Of a stretch of DNA of 64,000 nt, positions 50,022 to 59,211 are shown piece after piece. The DNA lies in assembly GCF_016820585.1 (NCBI RefSeq), contig NZ_JADHDX010000001.1:248001-312000 (forward strand). Reading direction: 5' to 3'. The stretch comes from Arthrobacter beigongshangensis (GTDB lineage: Bacteria > Bacillota > Bacilli > Bacillales_A > Planococcaceae). The notes under the pieces are model-generated. The model saw only the letters and a list, made by a program, of their open reading frames with translations. It did no database searches and had not been told where the DNA came from. How positions within the stretch are numbered: position 1 is the first letter of the stretch; each line of letters opens with the position of its first letter. Made by a program: the position numbers and the translations under genes.

Positions 50022-50893
50022 TGAGTGGCGAATTGTTTCCTGACAGACTAGCGAAAAGGCTCGGTGCATTATCTATCGTTTCTAGATCTGGACGACTCGG
50101 ACATCATAAAGGTACACACCGATCACGCAAGACAGGTTCATCACTCGACTTTTCTGATTTCAGAGAATACCACCCGGGCGATGATTTGCGTCATATCGAT
50201 TGGAATGTTTATGCACGAACGGACAAGCCGTTCATCAAGCAATTTCTTGACGAGCAGGAGATGCGTATCCATGTACTCCTCGATTCCACCAAGTCGATGG
50301 GCGTAGATGGCAAATGGGATTATGCCCGTCAACTAGCCATTGCACTCGGACATATTGCGTTGAAAAGTGGCGATACGATGTCATTTTCGACGTGGTCAGA
50401 TGAACAGGATTATTTTTATAGAAGAAAAGGTTCTATGCATCGGTCTTCGTTGACTAAATTTATAGCTTCAATTGGTAGCCCCAGCTCGACCGACCATTTC
50501 ACTGATCGTGCATTACGGCATATTCCAAAGGCAGTGACGGTGCTGTTTATTATTACGGATGGGCTGGAAGAAACGACTAAGTGGGAACATTTATTCCGCC
50601 GTTTACCGGGGATTTGTGGAGATATCCGTATTTTGACGGTTCATTCACAACCTGAAGAAGCTCCTTCTTATGAAGGTGATGTCCGGTTGATTGACAGTGA
50701 GAGTGGTACAGGCGTCGAGGTAACGATGACGAGACGTGCCGTACAGGATTATTTGGCTATTAAGTTAGCACATGAAGCACAGCTAACTGCTCTAGCGGGT
50801 AAATTTGGAATACACTTAGTTCGTGCCGAGGTAGCCGATGGGGTTATGGAGACGGTGACGAAAAAAATACGCCATGCAGGTTGGCTGCGATAG
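50021..50893 (+). CDS. DUF58 domain protein (operon gene 6)
   Basis: 290 aa. DUF58 signature DFSDFREYHPGDDLRHIDWN then VYARTDKPFIKQFLDEQEMR, followed by a VWA-like segment with the metal-site motif HVLLDSTKSM (DSTKS, a DxSxS variant) and FIITDGLEETTKWEHLF. No membrane helices are evident. DUF58 proteins accompany MoxR ATPases almost invariably and are presumed substrates or adaptors. The ATG overlaps the moxR stop (TAATG). The next gene begins 12 bases downstream. Confidence 0.93.
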   Translation: MSGELFPDRLAKRLGALSIVSRSGRLGHHKGTHRSRKTGSSLDFSDFREYHPGDDLRHIDWNVYARTDKPFIKQFLDEQEMRIHVLLDSTKSMGVDGKWDYARQLAIALGHIALKSGDTMSFSTWSDEQDYFYRRKGSMHRSSLTKFIASIGSPSSTDHFTDRALRHIPKAVTVLFIITDGLEETTKWEHLFRRLPGICGDIRILTVHSQPEEAPSYEGDVRLIDSESGTGVEVTMTRRAVQDYLAIKLAHEAQLTALAGKFGIHLVRAEVADGVMETVTKKIRHAGWLR

Positions 50894-50905
50894 GGAGACG
50901 ACCAC

Positions 50906-52669
50906 ATGGGATTGAATCATATTATTAATAGTTGGACGATTATTTTTCCGTTGGTCGTCTTACTGTACTATTTCTTTCGAAAAAAATATGAAGTGACAAC
51001 AATTTCTTCGACATTATTTTGGCGGCAATCCATGCGGGAAACGAAAGTATCACCGTATTTAAAAAACTTACAGCGTAATGCATTATTTTATCTCCAAATG
51101 GCTGCGTTGTTGCTGTTGGTTTTCATTTTACTTGGCCCTTTTTTGCCGAAAGAACAGGAAGTTGGAGGGCATACTATCCTGATCGTGGATACGTCTGCGA
51201 GTATGCTGGCAGGTAAGGGGCAAACACCGTTATTTGCACTGCAGCAGGAGGCTATGAAGGAGCTTGTCGCCAGTCGTTCGGGTGAGCCAATAACGATTGT
51301 GACGACGGGCAAGGAGCCGGCAATTGTTGTGCGGGAGCAAACGGACGAGGAAGTGCTACTCGTAGCTATCGACAAATTAGCAGTGTCCTATGAGCATGAA
51401 CATATGGAGCGAGCGTTGGAATTTGCGCGGTCGATTGCTTCGGCGGGTGGAGCGGATATTCATATTTTCACAGATTCGTTGGATCGGGCGGCTTTTGCCG
51501 AGGGCGATAGTGACATTGCTTGGACCATTCACGGTTCAGAGGAAGAGCTCGTCAATGTTTCCATCAATAAATTTGGTGCAGTGAAAACGCCGCAAGGAAC
51601 GGAAGCGATTGTGAAGATAATCAATGCATCTGGGGTCGAGCAAACCGGAGATATACAACTCACGAATCCTCTAACAGGTGAAGTGTTACTCGAAGAGAAA
51701 TTTACTGTCGAAGCCGAAAAAGAGGCGTTGTTATCGTTTAAAGAACTGCCAGATAGCCAAGCGTTGCAAGCTGAAATTAGTGTGGCTGATGAATATAAGG
51801 AGGATAATACAGCGGCAATTTTACTAGGTACTGAAGTATCAGAGGCAGTTGTCGATGCGCAACTACATGAGTTGGTAAAACGAGCCTTTGAAGCAGTCGG
51901 TTTAATGGTTTCAACTGGTTCTGCTAAAGAATTAGTAGATGCGCAGGATAGCGCTATAAGTGTAACGAATGATGTTTCTTTACTAAAAAAAGGATCGAAG
52001 CCTGTCATTATTATTGGGCGTAACGATAAATCGACTACGCCGGTAGCAGGGGCTGTACAGAGCACTGCTGATCCACTGTTTACGATTGCAAATATCGATG
52101 ATGTTTATGTGAGTGCACTCTATCCACCTTTTACATCGTATACGACGATTGCATCGGTGGGGGATCAGCCTTTTATCCAACGATCGAAGCGCGGAGATAT
52201 TGTTGTACTAGCCGATATTGAATTGACGGATTGGCCTCTACATCCCTCGTTCCCGCTATTCATCTGGAGTGCAGCTGAACAGCTGCGTTCTGACACAGAT
52301 ACGTTAGGACTATTCGTGCCAAATGAACGAAAAGCAGTGTTGTCAGGTGGCAAGGCAGAAGGACTAGAAATCTATACCCCGCGGGATGAGTATGTCACGA
52401 CATTTATTGATGGCTCGAATTTCATCGCTCCAGCACAACCAGGGATTTACAAATCAAGAGATGGCGAAACAGAAAAGTTGTTAGCTGTTCAGCTCGAACA
52501 ATCTGAGAAGGAGCTTGTCGCCGGTGCATCGTACCGGATCGGACAAACGGCAGATGTTGAAGAGGCAGAAGAAGGTAAGCAGATGATTGGCTGGCTATTC
52601 ATCATACCGCTGCTCCTATTATTGCTGATTGAATGGGAGGTGCAACGACGACGTGGATATCCGAATTGA
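50906..52669 (+). CDS. BatA/VWA-type membrane protein (operon gene 7)
   Basis: 587 aa. The N-terminal aerotolerance (BatA) region has two helices (about 10-25 and 60-80) and SSTLFWRQSM between them. A VWA domain with intact MIDAS motif LIVDTSASMLAGKG (DxSxS) follows, then a long beta-rich extracytoplasmic part and a C-terminal helix (IGWLFIIPLLLLLLIEW, about 560-577) with a basic tail. Likely faces outside and binds a metal-dependent ligand or partner. Its last 17 bases overlap the following gene. Confidence 0.9.
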   Translation: MGLNHIINSWTIIFPLVVLLYYFFRKKYEVTTISSTLFWRQSMRETKVSPYLKNLQRNALFYLQMAALLLLVFILLGPFLPKEQEVGGHTILIVDTSASMLAGKGQTPLFALQQEAMKELVASRSGEPITIVTTGKEPAIVVREQTDEEVLLVAIDKLAVSYEHEHMERALEFARSIASAGGADIHIFTDSLDRAAFAEGDSDIAWTIHGSEEELVNVSINKFGAVKTPQGTEAIVKIINASGVEQTGDIQLTNPLTGEVLLEEKFTVEAEKEALLSFKELPDSQALQAEISVADEYKEDNTAAILLGTEVSEAVVDAQLHELVKRAFEAVGLMVSTGSAKELVDAQDSAISVTNDVSLLKKGSKPVIIIGRNDKSTTPVAGAVQSTADPLFTIANIDDVYVSALYPPFTSYTTIASVGDQPFIQRSKRGDIVVLADIELTDWPLHPSFPLFIWSAAEQLRSDTDTLGLFVPNERKAVLSGGKAEGLEIYTPRDEYVTTFIDGSNFIAPAQPGIYKSRDGETEKLLAVQLEQSEKELVAGASYRIGQTADVEEAEEGKQMIGWLFIIPLLLLLLIEWEVQRRRGYPN

Positions 52670-55250
52670 AGAGCCGTTATGGCTATTATTACTTATACCG
52701 ATTGCCTTCTATATGGCTTATACGTGGAAATCATCTGCTATGCGTTTTTTTAGCAAAGGCACTATCCTATTTGCTTTACGTTGTATGGCGATTACGGCAC
52801 TAGTCCTTGCACTGACTGCACCTTATCTTACATTGCGTGCTAATGAAGAACAGATTTTATTTGTTGTAGACCGTTCTGTTTCAATTGCAGGGGCGAAGGA
52901 TTTAGCGAATGAGTGGCTAGCAACCAGTTTAAAAGAGCGTAAAGAAAATCAGTCTGTCGGTCTGTATTCATTTGCCGAAACATTTCGGACAGATGTGCAA
53001 TTGACAGCTAATCCACTAACCGTTCCAGTCATCGAGGAAATGGAGACGAAGGATGAGACGGATATAGCTAAGGCGCTAGATTTAGCGGCTGCGATTGCTC
53101 AAGAGCAACTAGCTACTCGAATTGTGCTGTTATCAGACGGATTGGAGACGCTCGGCTCAGTTGAGGAGCTATTGCCAAAGTATAGCGGTGGGGGACGTGT
53201 CACGATTGATACGTTGCTACTCGAACGACCAGGAGCCGCGGATGCATCTATTTCGATTTTTGATACGCCACGTACTGCTTATGAAGGGGAGAAGCAACTA
53301 TTGCAAGTGGAAGTGGAATCTTCCACAAGGTCGGCAGGCGAGCTGTTTATTTATCAGAACGATAAGGAAATTATTCGCGAAACGGTGCTACTTGAACCAG
53401 GGAAGAATGCGCTGTCATTCCGCGCTTCGGCAACGGGTAGCGGATTATTGAAATATGAGGCGAAGCTCATTGTGCCAGATGATAGTTTCCTTGAGAATAA
53501 TCGGATGCTGTCAATTACGATGATGGAGCAATCTCCGCGTGTGCTCGTTGTTCGGACAGAGCGCAGTCCATCTGTTATACCAAATATTCTTGACCAAAGT
53601 GTCATGGCTGTAGATGTTGTCGATGCAGAGCAATTGCCAGAAACGTTATCAGGTTATCTAGGCTACGGTGCTATTATTTTTGATAATGTGCCGGGGCATA
53701 TGGTTGGAGAACATAAAATGACACTCATTGAGCAGGCAGTGAAAAACTTTGGGACAGGCTTCATGATGGTTGGTGGCGATGAAAGCTTTGGACTCGGTGG
53801 TTATTTCAAGTCGCCCATTGAGCGTTTGTTGCCTGTGGAGATGGAAGTGACAGGTAAAGAACAGCTTCCTTCACTCGGTTTAGTTATTGTATTGGATCGA
53901 TCTGGTAGTATGGGGGGCACGAAAATTGTTTTAGCAAGAGAAGCCGCAGCTCGCTCTGTTGAGCTACTCCGCGATGATGATACTTTCGGGTTTACTGCTT
54001 TTGATGATCAAATATGGGAAGTCATTCCTGTCGATAAGCTAGGAGATAAAAAAGAAGCTATTGAACAGATTCTCTCAGTTCCAGCGGCAGGCGGGACGAA
54101 TATTTTTCCCGGTGTACAAAAAGCGTATGAGGATTTAGCAGACTTAAAATTGCAGCGCAAACATATTATTTTATTAACGGATGGTCAATCAGCAATGCCT
54201 CCCGGCTATGAGGATGTGCTGGAGGAAGGCAAAAAGAATAATATTACGTTAACGACGGTTGCAATTGGTACAGATGCGGATTGGTCGTTGTTAGAAGAGC
54301 TTGCGGAAACGGGTGGCGGTCGTTTTTACGACGTAGTTGATGAATCGACGGTACCTGCTATTTTATCGCGAGAAACGTCTATGCTAACACGGACTTATAT
54401 TGAAGATAATCCGTTTTATATGACGTTAGGGAATGTGCCGGAATGGACTAGCTTGTTCCAAGACGGCGTACCGCAAATCAATGCTTATATTGCGACGACT
54501 GCTAAAAGTACTGCGACCATTGTCGGGGAAAGTCATAAGGATGATCCTGTCATTGCAGAATGGATGTATGGATTAGGAAGAACGGTTGCGTTTACCTCTG
54601 ATTCGACGGGCAAGTGGACGGGTGATTTGGCAAGGTGGGAAGGGTATGCAAACTTCTGGAATACGGCAGCGGCAAGACTATTACCGGCCTATGAAGAAGT
54701 CCCTTATATCATTACGCATGAACGTGGTGGCACGTATACGGTGACGGATAGCTCACGTCAGGCGGCATTTCTCGATATTGCCATTGTCGACGAGGATGGA
54801 CAAGAAGTACCCTTCATCTCAGAACCACTCGCTCCGGGCAAAGTACGTGTCACTGTCGATGCTAAACCGGGATTAGTATTTTTCGGTGTCTCGGATGATA
54901 AAGGCGGTTTATTTGAAGCTGGGGTATCAGTGCCTTATAGCGATGAATATAAACCTCTAGCACCGGATGCAGCATTGATGACGAAAATTGCAGAACGGAC
55001 AGGTGGAAAAGTGCTTGAACAACCTGGGGAAGCCTTCCGTCCTCAGTTATTTCAAAGTGGTGAGAAGAAGCCAATTGCGGAATGGTTAATTTTATCGGCA
55101 ATGATTCTATTTTTCATTGACATCACTTTACGACGTTTTGGTATGTTTAAAGGATTTGGTACGAAACGGATTCGGGAAGTGGTTGTGGAAGAAAGTCCGA
55201 CAGCGCAGGATAGTATTTCTGAATTGCTGAGGGCGAAAAAGAAGAGATAA
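52653..55250 (+). CDS. VWA plus amidotransferase-like membrane protein (operon gene 8)
   Basis: 865 aa from GTG 52653 (GGGAGGTG upstream); TTG 52629 is an alternative that has no ribosome binding site. Two N-terminal helices (about 8-25, 35-58), a first VWA-like segment with FVVDRSVSIAGAK, a glutamine-amidotransferase-like segment (GTGFMMVGGDESFGLGGYFK), a second VWA with intact MIDAS LVIVLDRSGSMGG and ILLTDGQS, and a C-terminal helix near 815-835 (EWLILSAMILFFIDITL). This family is known from many bacteria but not functionally. It probably forms a surface complex with the gene 7 product under MoxR control. Confidence 0.9.
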   Translation: MDIRIEEPLWLLLLIPIAFYMAYTWKSSAMRFFSKGTILFALRCMAITALVLALTAPYLTLRANEEQILFVVDRSVSIAGAKDLANEWLATSLKERKENQSVGLYSFAETFRTDVQLTANPLTVPVIEEMETKDETDIAKALDLAAAIAQEQLATRIVLLSDGLETLGSVEELLPKYSGGGRVTIDTLLLERPGAADASISIFDTPRTAYEGEKQLLQVEVESSTRSAGELFIYQNDKEIIRETVLLEPGKNALSFRASATGSGLLKYEAKLIVPDDSFLENNRMLSITMMEQSPRVLVVRTERSPSVIPNILDQSVMAVDVVDAEQLPETLSGYLGYGAIIFDNVPGHMVGEHKMTLIEQAVKNFGTGFMMVGGDESFGLGGYFKSPIERLLPVEMEVTGKEQLPSLGLVIVLDRSGSMGGTKIVLAREAAARSVELLRDDDTFGFTAFDDQIWEVIPVDKLGDKKEAIEQILSVPAAGGTNIFPGVQKAYEDLADLKLQRKHIILLTDGQSAMPPGYEDVLEEGKKNNITLTTVAIGTDADWSLLEELAETGGGRFYDVVDESTVPAILSRETSMLTRTYIEDNPFYMTLGNVPEWTSLFQDGVPQINAYIATTAKSTATIVGESHKDDPVIAEWMYGLGRTVAFTSDSTGKWTGDLARWEGYANFWNTAAARLLPAYEEVPYIITHERGGTYTVTDSSRQAAFLDIAIVDEDGQEVPFISEPLAPGKVRVTVDAKPGLVFFGVSDDKGGLFEAGVSVPYSDEYKPLAPDAALMTKIAERTGGKVLEQPGEAFRPQLFQSGEKKPIAEWLILSAMILFFIDITLRRFGMFKGFGTKRIREVVVEESPTAQDSISELLRAKKKR

Positions 55251-55252
55251 GT

Positions 55253-55292
55253 AAAATGCCCATCTACCGTTATTTTCGGTGATGGGCATTTT
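55253..55292. terminator. Bidirectional terminator closing the 12-kb operon
   Basis: AAAATGCCCATC (55253-55264) pairs exactly with GATGGGCATTTT (55281-55292). The converging MFS gene ends at 55294. Confidence 0.93.
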
Positions 55293-55293
55293 G

Positions 55294-56496
55294 CTATTTT
55301 GTTCGCGTTTCTGCTAGTAAACTTTGATTGCGTTTTGCCCATGCAGCCGCGATGACAAAGGAGACGAGGAGGATCACCATACCGAGAATATAAGGGTAGA
55401 TAATATTCTCATCGAAGATAACACCTGCAATCGCAGGTCCAACCATATTGCCTAAGCTCATATAGGCATTCATCATCCCGGCGGCAAAGCCTTGTTCTTG
55501 ACCGGCTAGCTTTGAAATGAGCGTGTTGACGGCTGGTCGAAGCAGCGAGGTCGCGGTCGAGAAAATAGTGGAAACGAGTAAAATCGACCAGAACATATCG
55601 ACAAAAATAATGCCTATGAGTGAAAAGGCAGCAATCACTAGATTGACAAGAATGACGCGCATTTCACCATAGCGTTTAAACAACGGATTGATAACAAATG
55701 TTTGGACAATGACGCCAACAAAGCCCCCTACTGTAATAAGTATGGCAATATCTGTCGGGGTATAACCATATTTTTGATCGACATACAATGCGATTGTTGA
55801 CTGGAAATTGGCTAGTCCAAATGAAAAGACAAACATAACGATGAGCACGACAAAATAGGATGTCTTAGTAGAACGAACCAATTGTTGAAATAGATTTTCG
55901 CGTTTTCTTTTTACCGATGGATCGCCTTCTAGTACAGGTTTAGGATTCGGTAAGATTAATATGGAAAGTAGCGCCGCAAAGAGTGCTGCTCCTGTCGCGA
56001 AATAAAAAGGAAACTCTAAACTAATCTTAGAAAGAAATCCGCCGATTGCTGGGCCGATCATGAAGCCGAGTGACATAGAAGCCCCAAGTAGTCCCATACC
56101 TTTACCTCTGTTTTCCACAGTCGTAATATCGGCAACAAAAGCCATCATCGGAGGCACGATGAATGCCGCACCAAAGCCAGAAAAGAAGCGTGCCAGATAA
56201 AGCATCCATAATTCATTAGACAGTCCAAAGGCCAATTGGGAAAGCCCGAATATAATGAGTCCAATAATAATGATTTTTTTACGCCCGTGCTTATCGGACA
56301 AATCACCAGCGAAGGGTGAGAATATAAATTGTGCAAAAGAGAAAATGGCAATCATGAAGCCGAGTGCCTGCCCCGCAACACCGAATGTCGCTAAATACTC
56401 GGGCATAATGGGAATGATCAGTCCAATTCCTGCCATGGCAATAAACATATTAAACATTAAAATATATAGAGCAAAATTATTTGATTTTACTGCCAT
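55294..56496 (-). CDS. MFS exporter, DHA1 (NorA/Blt-like)
   Basis: 400 aa, twelve helices. Motif A FAGDLSDKHGRKKIIIIGLI between helices 2 and 3; the antiporter motif C is in MGLLGASMSLGFMIGPAIGG (helix 5). N-terminal MFNMFIAMAGIGLIIPIMPE is typical of NorA/Blt/tetracycline-type drug exporters. Pumps out cationic or amphipathic drugs by proton antiport; the exact substrate is unknown. The gene lies between the 12-kb operon (converging) and the repeat region at 56.7 kb. No regulator is adjacent. Confidence 0.92.
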   Translation of the reverse strand: MAVKSNNFALYILMFNMFIAMAGIGLIIPIMPEYLATFGVAGQALGFMIAIFSFAQFIFSPFAGDLSDKHGRKKIIIIGLIIFGLSQLAFGLSNELWMLYLARFFSGFGAAFIVPPMMAFVADITTVENRGKGMGLLGASMSLGFMIGPAIGGFLSKISLEFPFYFATGAALFAALLSILILPNPKPVLEGDPSVKRKRENLFQQLVRSTKTSYFVVLIVMFVFSFGLANFQSTIALYVDQKYGYTPTDIAILITVGGFVGVIVQTFVINPLFKRYGEMRVILVNLVIAAFSLIGIIFVDMFWSILLVSTIFSTATSLLRPAVNTLISKLAGQEQGFAAGMMNAYMSLGNMVGPAIAGVIFDENIIYPYILGMVILLVSFVIAAAWAKRNQSLLAETRTK

Positions 56497-56724
56497 TCCT
56501 ATCCCAACTTTCCGAAATGTTTCGTGTTACTAAAGTATCGTACCATAAACTGTATATGAACACACCATTAATAGATTTAGGATTGTGGGGGAGTAGAATA
56601 ACAAAAAGCAGTGGACACACGAAGGCGCCAGCTGCTTTCCATTAATTCATCACTTCTGTAGATTAACCGCTGAATTATAATTACACCTAGCCAGCAAGAA
56701 ATATAAAATGGCCTGTTTACTAGG

Positions 56725-57033
56725 CATTTCCGGTTTACTTTCGGCAATAGATGGACGACAGAATAACCGCAAGAATCGTGTTCCAGCAATGACTCCGTCA
56801 TTACTGGAGCACCGTTCTCGATTATCCTATTGTACATCAATGCCTATCACAAACCTCCAATGCTCAAGTGAAAAGTGCAGGTACTTAGGAAGAAAAGAAT
56901 AGATGACATTGTTAAAGTGTGTAAGTTCCCGAAGATACAATTTCGGGAACTATTGCACATTGAACAAAGCAGTTACTTCTTAATTTTGCGTAACATTTCT
57001 AAGAAAGCTATCGAATTTAAAATAAGAATGGGA
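56725..57033. repeat. Structured interspersed repeat, A-type, copy A3 (complete)
   Basis: Left block GCATTTCCGGTTTACTTTCG; hairpin 56778-56812 (GTGTTCCAG/CTGGAGCAC around AATGAC-TCC-GTCATT); TCGATTATCCTATTGTACAT; AACCTCCAATGCTCAAGTG; hairpin 56925-56950 (GTTCCCGAA/TTCGGGAAC, loop ATTGTATC on the minus strand); TTACTTCTTAATTTTGCGTA; AATTTAAAATAAGAATGGGA. It is directly continuous with the B-type unit at 57040. Short open frames inside have no start signals. Nothing else is seen between the MFS gene (56496) and this element. Confidence 0.88.
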
Positions 57034-57039
57034 AACAGG

Positions 57040-57282
57040 ATGGAGATAGCGGTAGCCGCCAAAATTGCATCTTTGGCGGCTTTTATAAAGTTAGAATTCC
57101 TCTATTCTTTTATGCCCGAAAGCATTGGTGTTTTATGAAGTATTTCCTTTGGAGAGCGACGGATGAACGGCTGTCATACGATTGCCGAAAAGTTGATTGG
57201 GGATGTGACGCAGTCACATCCCCAATCATAAAAATAGGTCGGTTATTGTATAGTGGCCGTTCATTCCAAAGCGTTCCAAAGG
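57040..57282. repeat. Structured interspersed repeat, B-type, copy B2
   Basis: Hairpin GCCGCCAAA/TTTGGCGGC (57055-57063, 57072-57080) with loop ATTGCATC. Then a 137-bp palindromic unit from CCTTTGGAGAGCGACGGATG (57146) to CATTCCAAAGCGTTCCAAAG (57281). The inner stem is TGATTGGGGATGTGA/TCACATCCCCAATCA (57194-57208, 57214-57228), and the middle stem is ATACGATTGCCGA/TCGGTTATTGTAT. B1 at 22290 has the same plan, with different stem bases that still pair. Confidence 0.88.
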
Positions 57283-57340
57283 AATAAAATACAATAAGTC
57301 ACAACTATTTTAAGTTATTTTTGGTTAATCAACAGACGTG

Positions 57341-58414
57341 TTATTTCATATCCATTTTGAATTCCAAAAATAATTCATTATACACACCGAGCATTTCAAG
57401 GCCTAAATTTCTGTAAACCTCTAAATGTCCCCTTGTTTCCTCATTAGGATAGAAGCGTTCATCCCCCGTAACTTCAGGATCCATCAAATCGAGTGCCGCC
57501 AAATTCGGGGTAGAATAGCCAACATAATCTGCATTTTGTGCAGCTACTTCTGCATCCAACATGAAATTAATGAAGGCGTGTGCACCGTCAATATTTTTGG
57601 ATGTGCGCGGAATGACCATATTATCGAACCAAAGATTAGAACCTTCTTCCGGAACAACATAATCGATGTCTTCATTTTCATACATCATATCTGCCGCCTG
57701 ACCAGACCATGTGAGGGAAACAGCCGCTTCACCATTAATCATTAATGGTGTTACTTCATCCCCAATAACGGCCTTAACATTTGGGCTAAGTGTCTTTAAT
57801 TTATCCGTTGCTTGACGCAATTGTCCTAAATCAGTGGAGTTCAATGAAAAGCCAAGTGAATTTAACCCCATCCCAATCGTTTCCCTTGCGCTATCAACGA
57901 GAATGACATCCTGCTTGAGCGAAGGGTCCCACAAATCATCCCAGCTCTCAAATGTTTGTCCTTCCAGTAACGTTGGGTTATAGGCAATGCCAACTGTTCC
58001 CCAGAAGTAGGGAAGGGAGTATTCATTGTTAGGATCGAACGGTAAATCAAGGAAGTATGGGTCGATATTATGAACGTTCGGCACTTTACTATAATCAATC
58101 GGAAGAAGTAAATCTTTCTCCTTCATCATTTCAATCATGTACTCGGAAGGCATTGAAATATCATACGCCGTCCCGCCTTGTTCAACTTTGCCCATCATCC
58201 CTTCGTTCGAGTCAAACGTTTCATAGATGACTTTGATGCCGGTTTCCTGCGTAAATTGTTTTAGCAAATCGGGGTCAATGTATTCCCCCCAATTATAAAC
58301 GGTAATAGAATCTTTCCCGCCACTACCTCCACCCTCACTCAATTTAGCATTGATAATGAGCAAAATAGCAGAAACAATTAGGATGACGGCTGTCCCACGT
58401 AGTATATCTTTCAT
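57341..58414 (-). CDS. potD: Spermidine/putrescine ABC transporter substrate-binding protein PotD
   Basis: 357 aa. The N-terminal hydrophobic segment (about 8-25, GTAVILIVSAILLIINA) has no lipobox Cys, so it is probably a membrane-anchored receptor. The mature domain starts ITVYNWGEYIDPDLLKQFTQ, a hallmark of PotD/PotF proteins, followed by GGTAYDISMPSEYMIEMM, LPYFWGTVGIAYNP and SLTWSGQAADMMYENEDIDY with the acidic residues that hold polyamines. It is the last gene of the potABCD operon and overlaps potC by 4 bases (ATGA). Confidence 0.93.
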   Translation of the reverse strand: MKDILRGTAVILIVSAILLIINAKLSEGGGSGGKDSITVYNWGEYIDPDLLKQFTQETGIKVIYETFDSNEGMMGKVEQGGTAYDISMPSEYMIEMMKEKDLLLPIDYSKVPNVHNIDPYFLDLPFDPNNEYSLPYFWGTVGIAYNPTLLEGQTFESWDDLWDPSLKQDVILVDSARETIGMGLNSLGFSLNSTDLGQLRQATDKLKTLSPNVKAVIGDEVTPLMINGEAAVSLTWSGQAADMMYENEDIDYVVPEEGSNLWFDNMVIPRTSKNIDGAHAFINFMLDAEVAAQNADYVGYSTPNLAALDLMDPEVTGDERFYPNEETRGHLEVYRNLGLEMLGVYNELFLEFKMDMK

Positions 58415-59211
58415 TTTCGCACCCCCGCAAGTGGTGATTTGGTTTTGCGACTAATCATATAGTAGCCAATGACAAGTACGACGGTGACGAGGAAAATAAG
58501 TCCCGACAATGCATTAATCGTTAAAGTGATTCCAGCGCGGGCCATTGAATAAATTTCGACGGACAACGTCGAGAAGCCGTTACCTGTCACGAAAAATGTC
58601 ACTGCAAAATCATCCAACGAATATGTTAATGCTAAAAAGAATCCAGCCAAAATACCTGGTTTGATGAAAGGAATAATGACGCGTGTTAATACGTCCCGTT
58701 TCGTCGCACCAAGATCCAGTGCCGCATCAATAAGCGTTGGACTCATTTCCTGTAACTTAGGCAACACCATAATAACAACAATTGGAATGCTGAAAGCAAT
58801 ATGTGAAATGAGCACAGACGCAAACCCAAGCTTAACCCCAATCAGTGTAAATAAAATAAGGAATGATGCCCCGATAATAACGTCCGGGCTGACGATTAAG
58901 ATGTTGTTCAGTGACAAAACAGCATTGCGCATCGCTTTATTACGCATGAACAGGATAGCAACGGCACCGAGTACGCCTATGGCCGTTGATAAGAGTGCAG
59001 ACAATAAGGCGACAACAATTGTATTGATTAAAATAACGAGCAGGCGAGTATCTTCAAAAACGGCTGCATAATGCTCCAGCGAGAACGACTCAAAATCCGA
59101 CATTCCTCCGCCTGAGTTGAAGGAGTAGAAGATTAAATAGAAAATGGGTGCGTACAAAATAATGAAAACAACCGCCAAATAGATTTTAGGAAGCTTACTT
59201 AGTTTTTCCAT
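58411..59211 (-). CDS. potC: Spermidine/putrescine ABC permease PotC
   Basis: 266 aa from ATG 59211 (GGGGGCG upstream on the minus strand; a longer frame starts at 59238 without a ribosome binding site). Six helices. The binding-protein-dependent transport motif is in PTLIDAALDLGATKRDVLTR then VIIPFIKPGILAGFFLA (EAA loop). The N-terminal FYLIFYSFNSG and SLEHYAAVF segments are typical of PotC. It pairs with PotB to import polyamines. Overlaps potB by 17 bases. Confidence 0.93.
   Translation of the reverse strand: MEKLSKLPKIYLAVVFIILYAPIFYLIFYSFNSGGGMSDFESFSLEHYAAVFEDTRLLVILINTIVVALLSALLSTAIGVLGAVAILFMRNKAMRNAVLSLNNILIVSPDVIIGASFLILFTLIGVKLGFASVLISHIAFSIPIVVIMVLPKLQEMSPTLIDAALDLGATKRDVLTRVIIPFIKPGILAGFFLALTYSLDDFAVTFFVTGNGFSTLSVEIYSMARAGITLTINALSGLIFLVTVVLVIGYYMISRKTKSPLAGVRK

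Noticed and set aside
18000-57300. CRISPR array suggested by repeated hairpins
   Set aside because: Copies are kilobases apart, not regularly spaced, and no cas genes are present.
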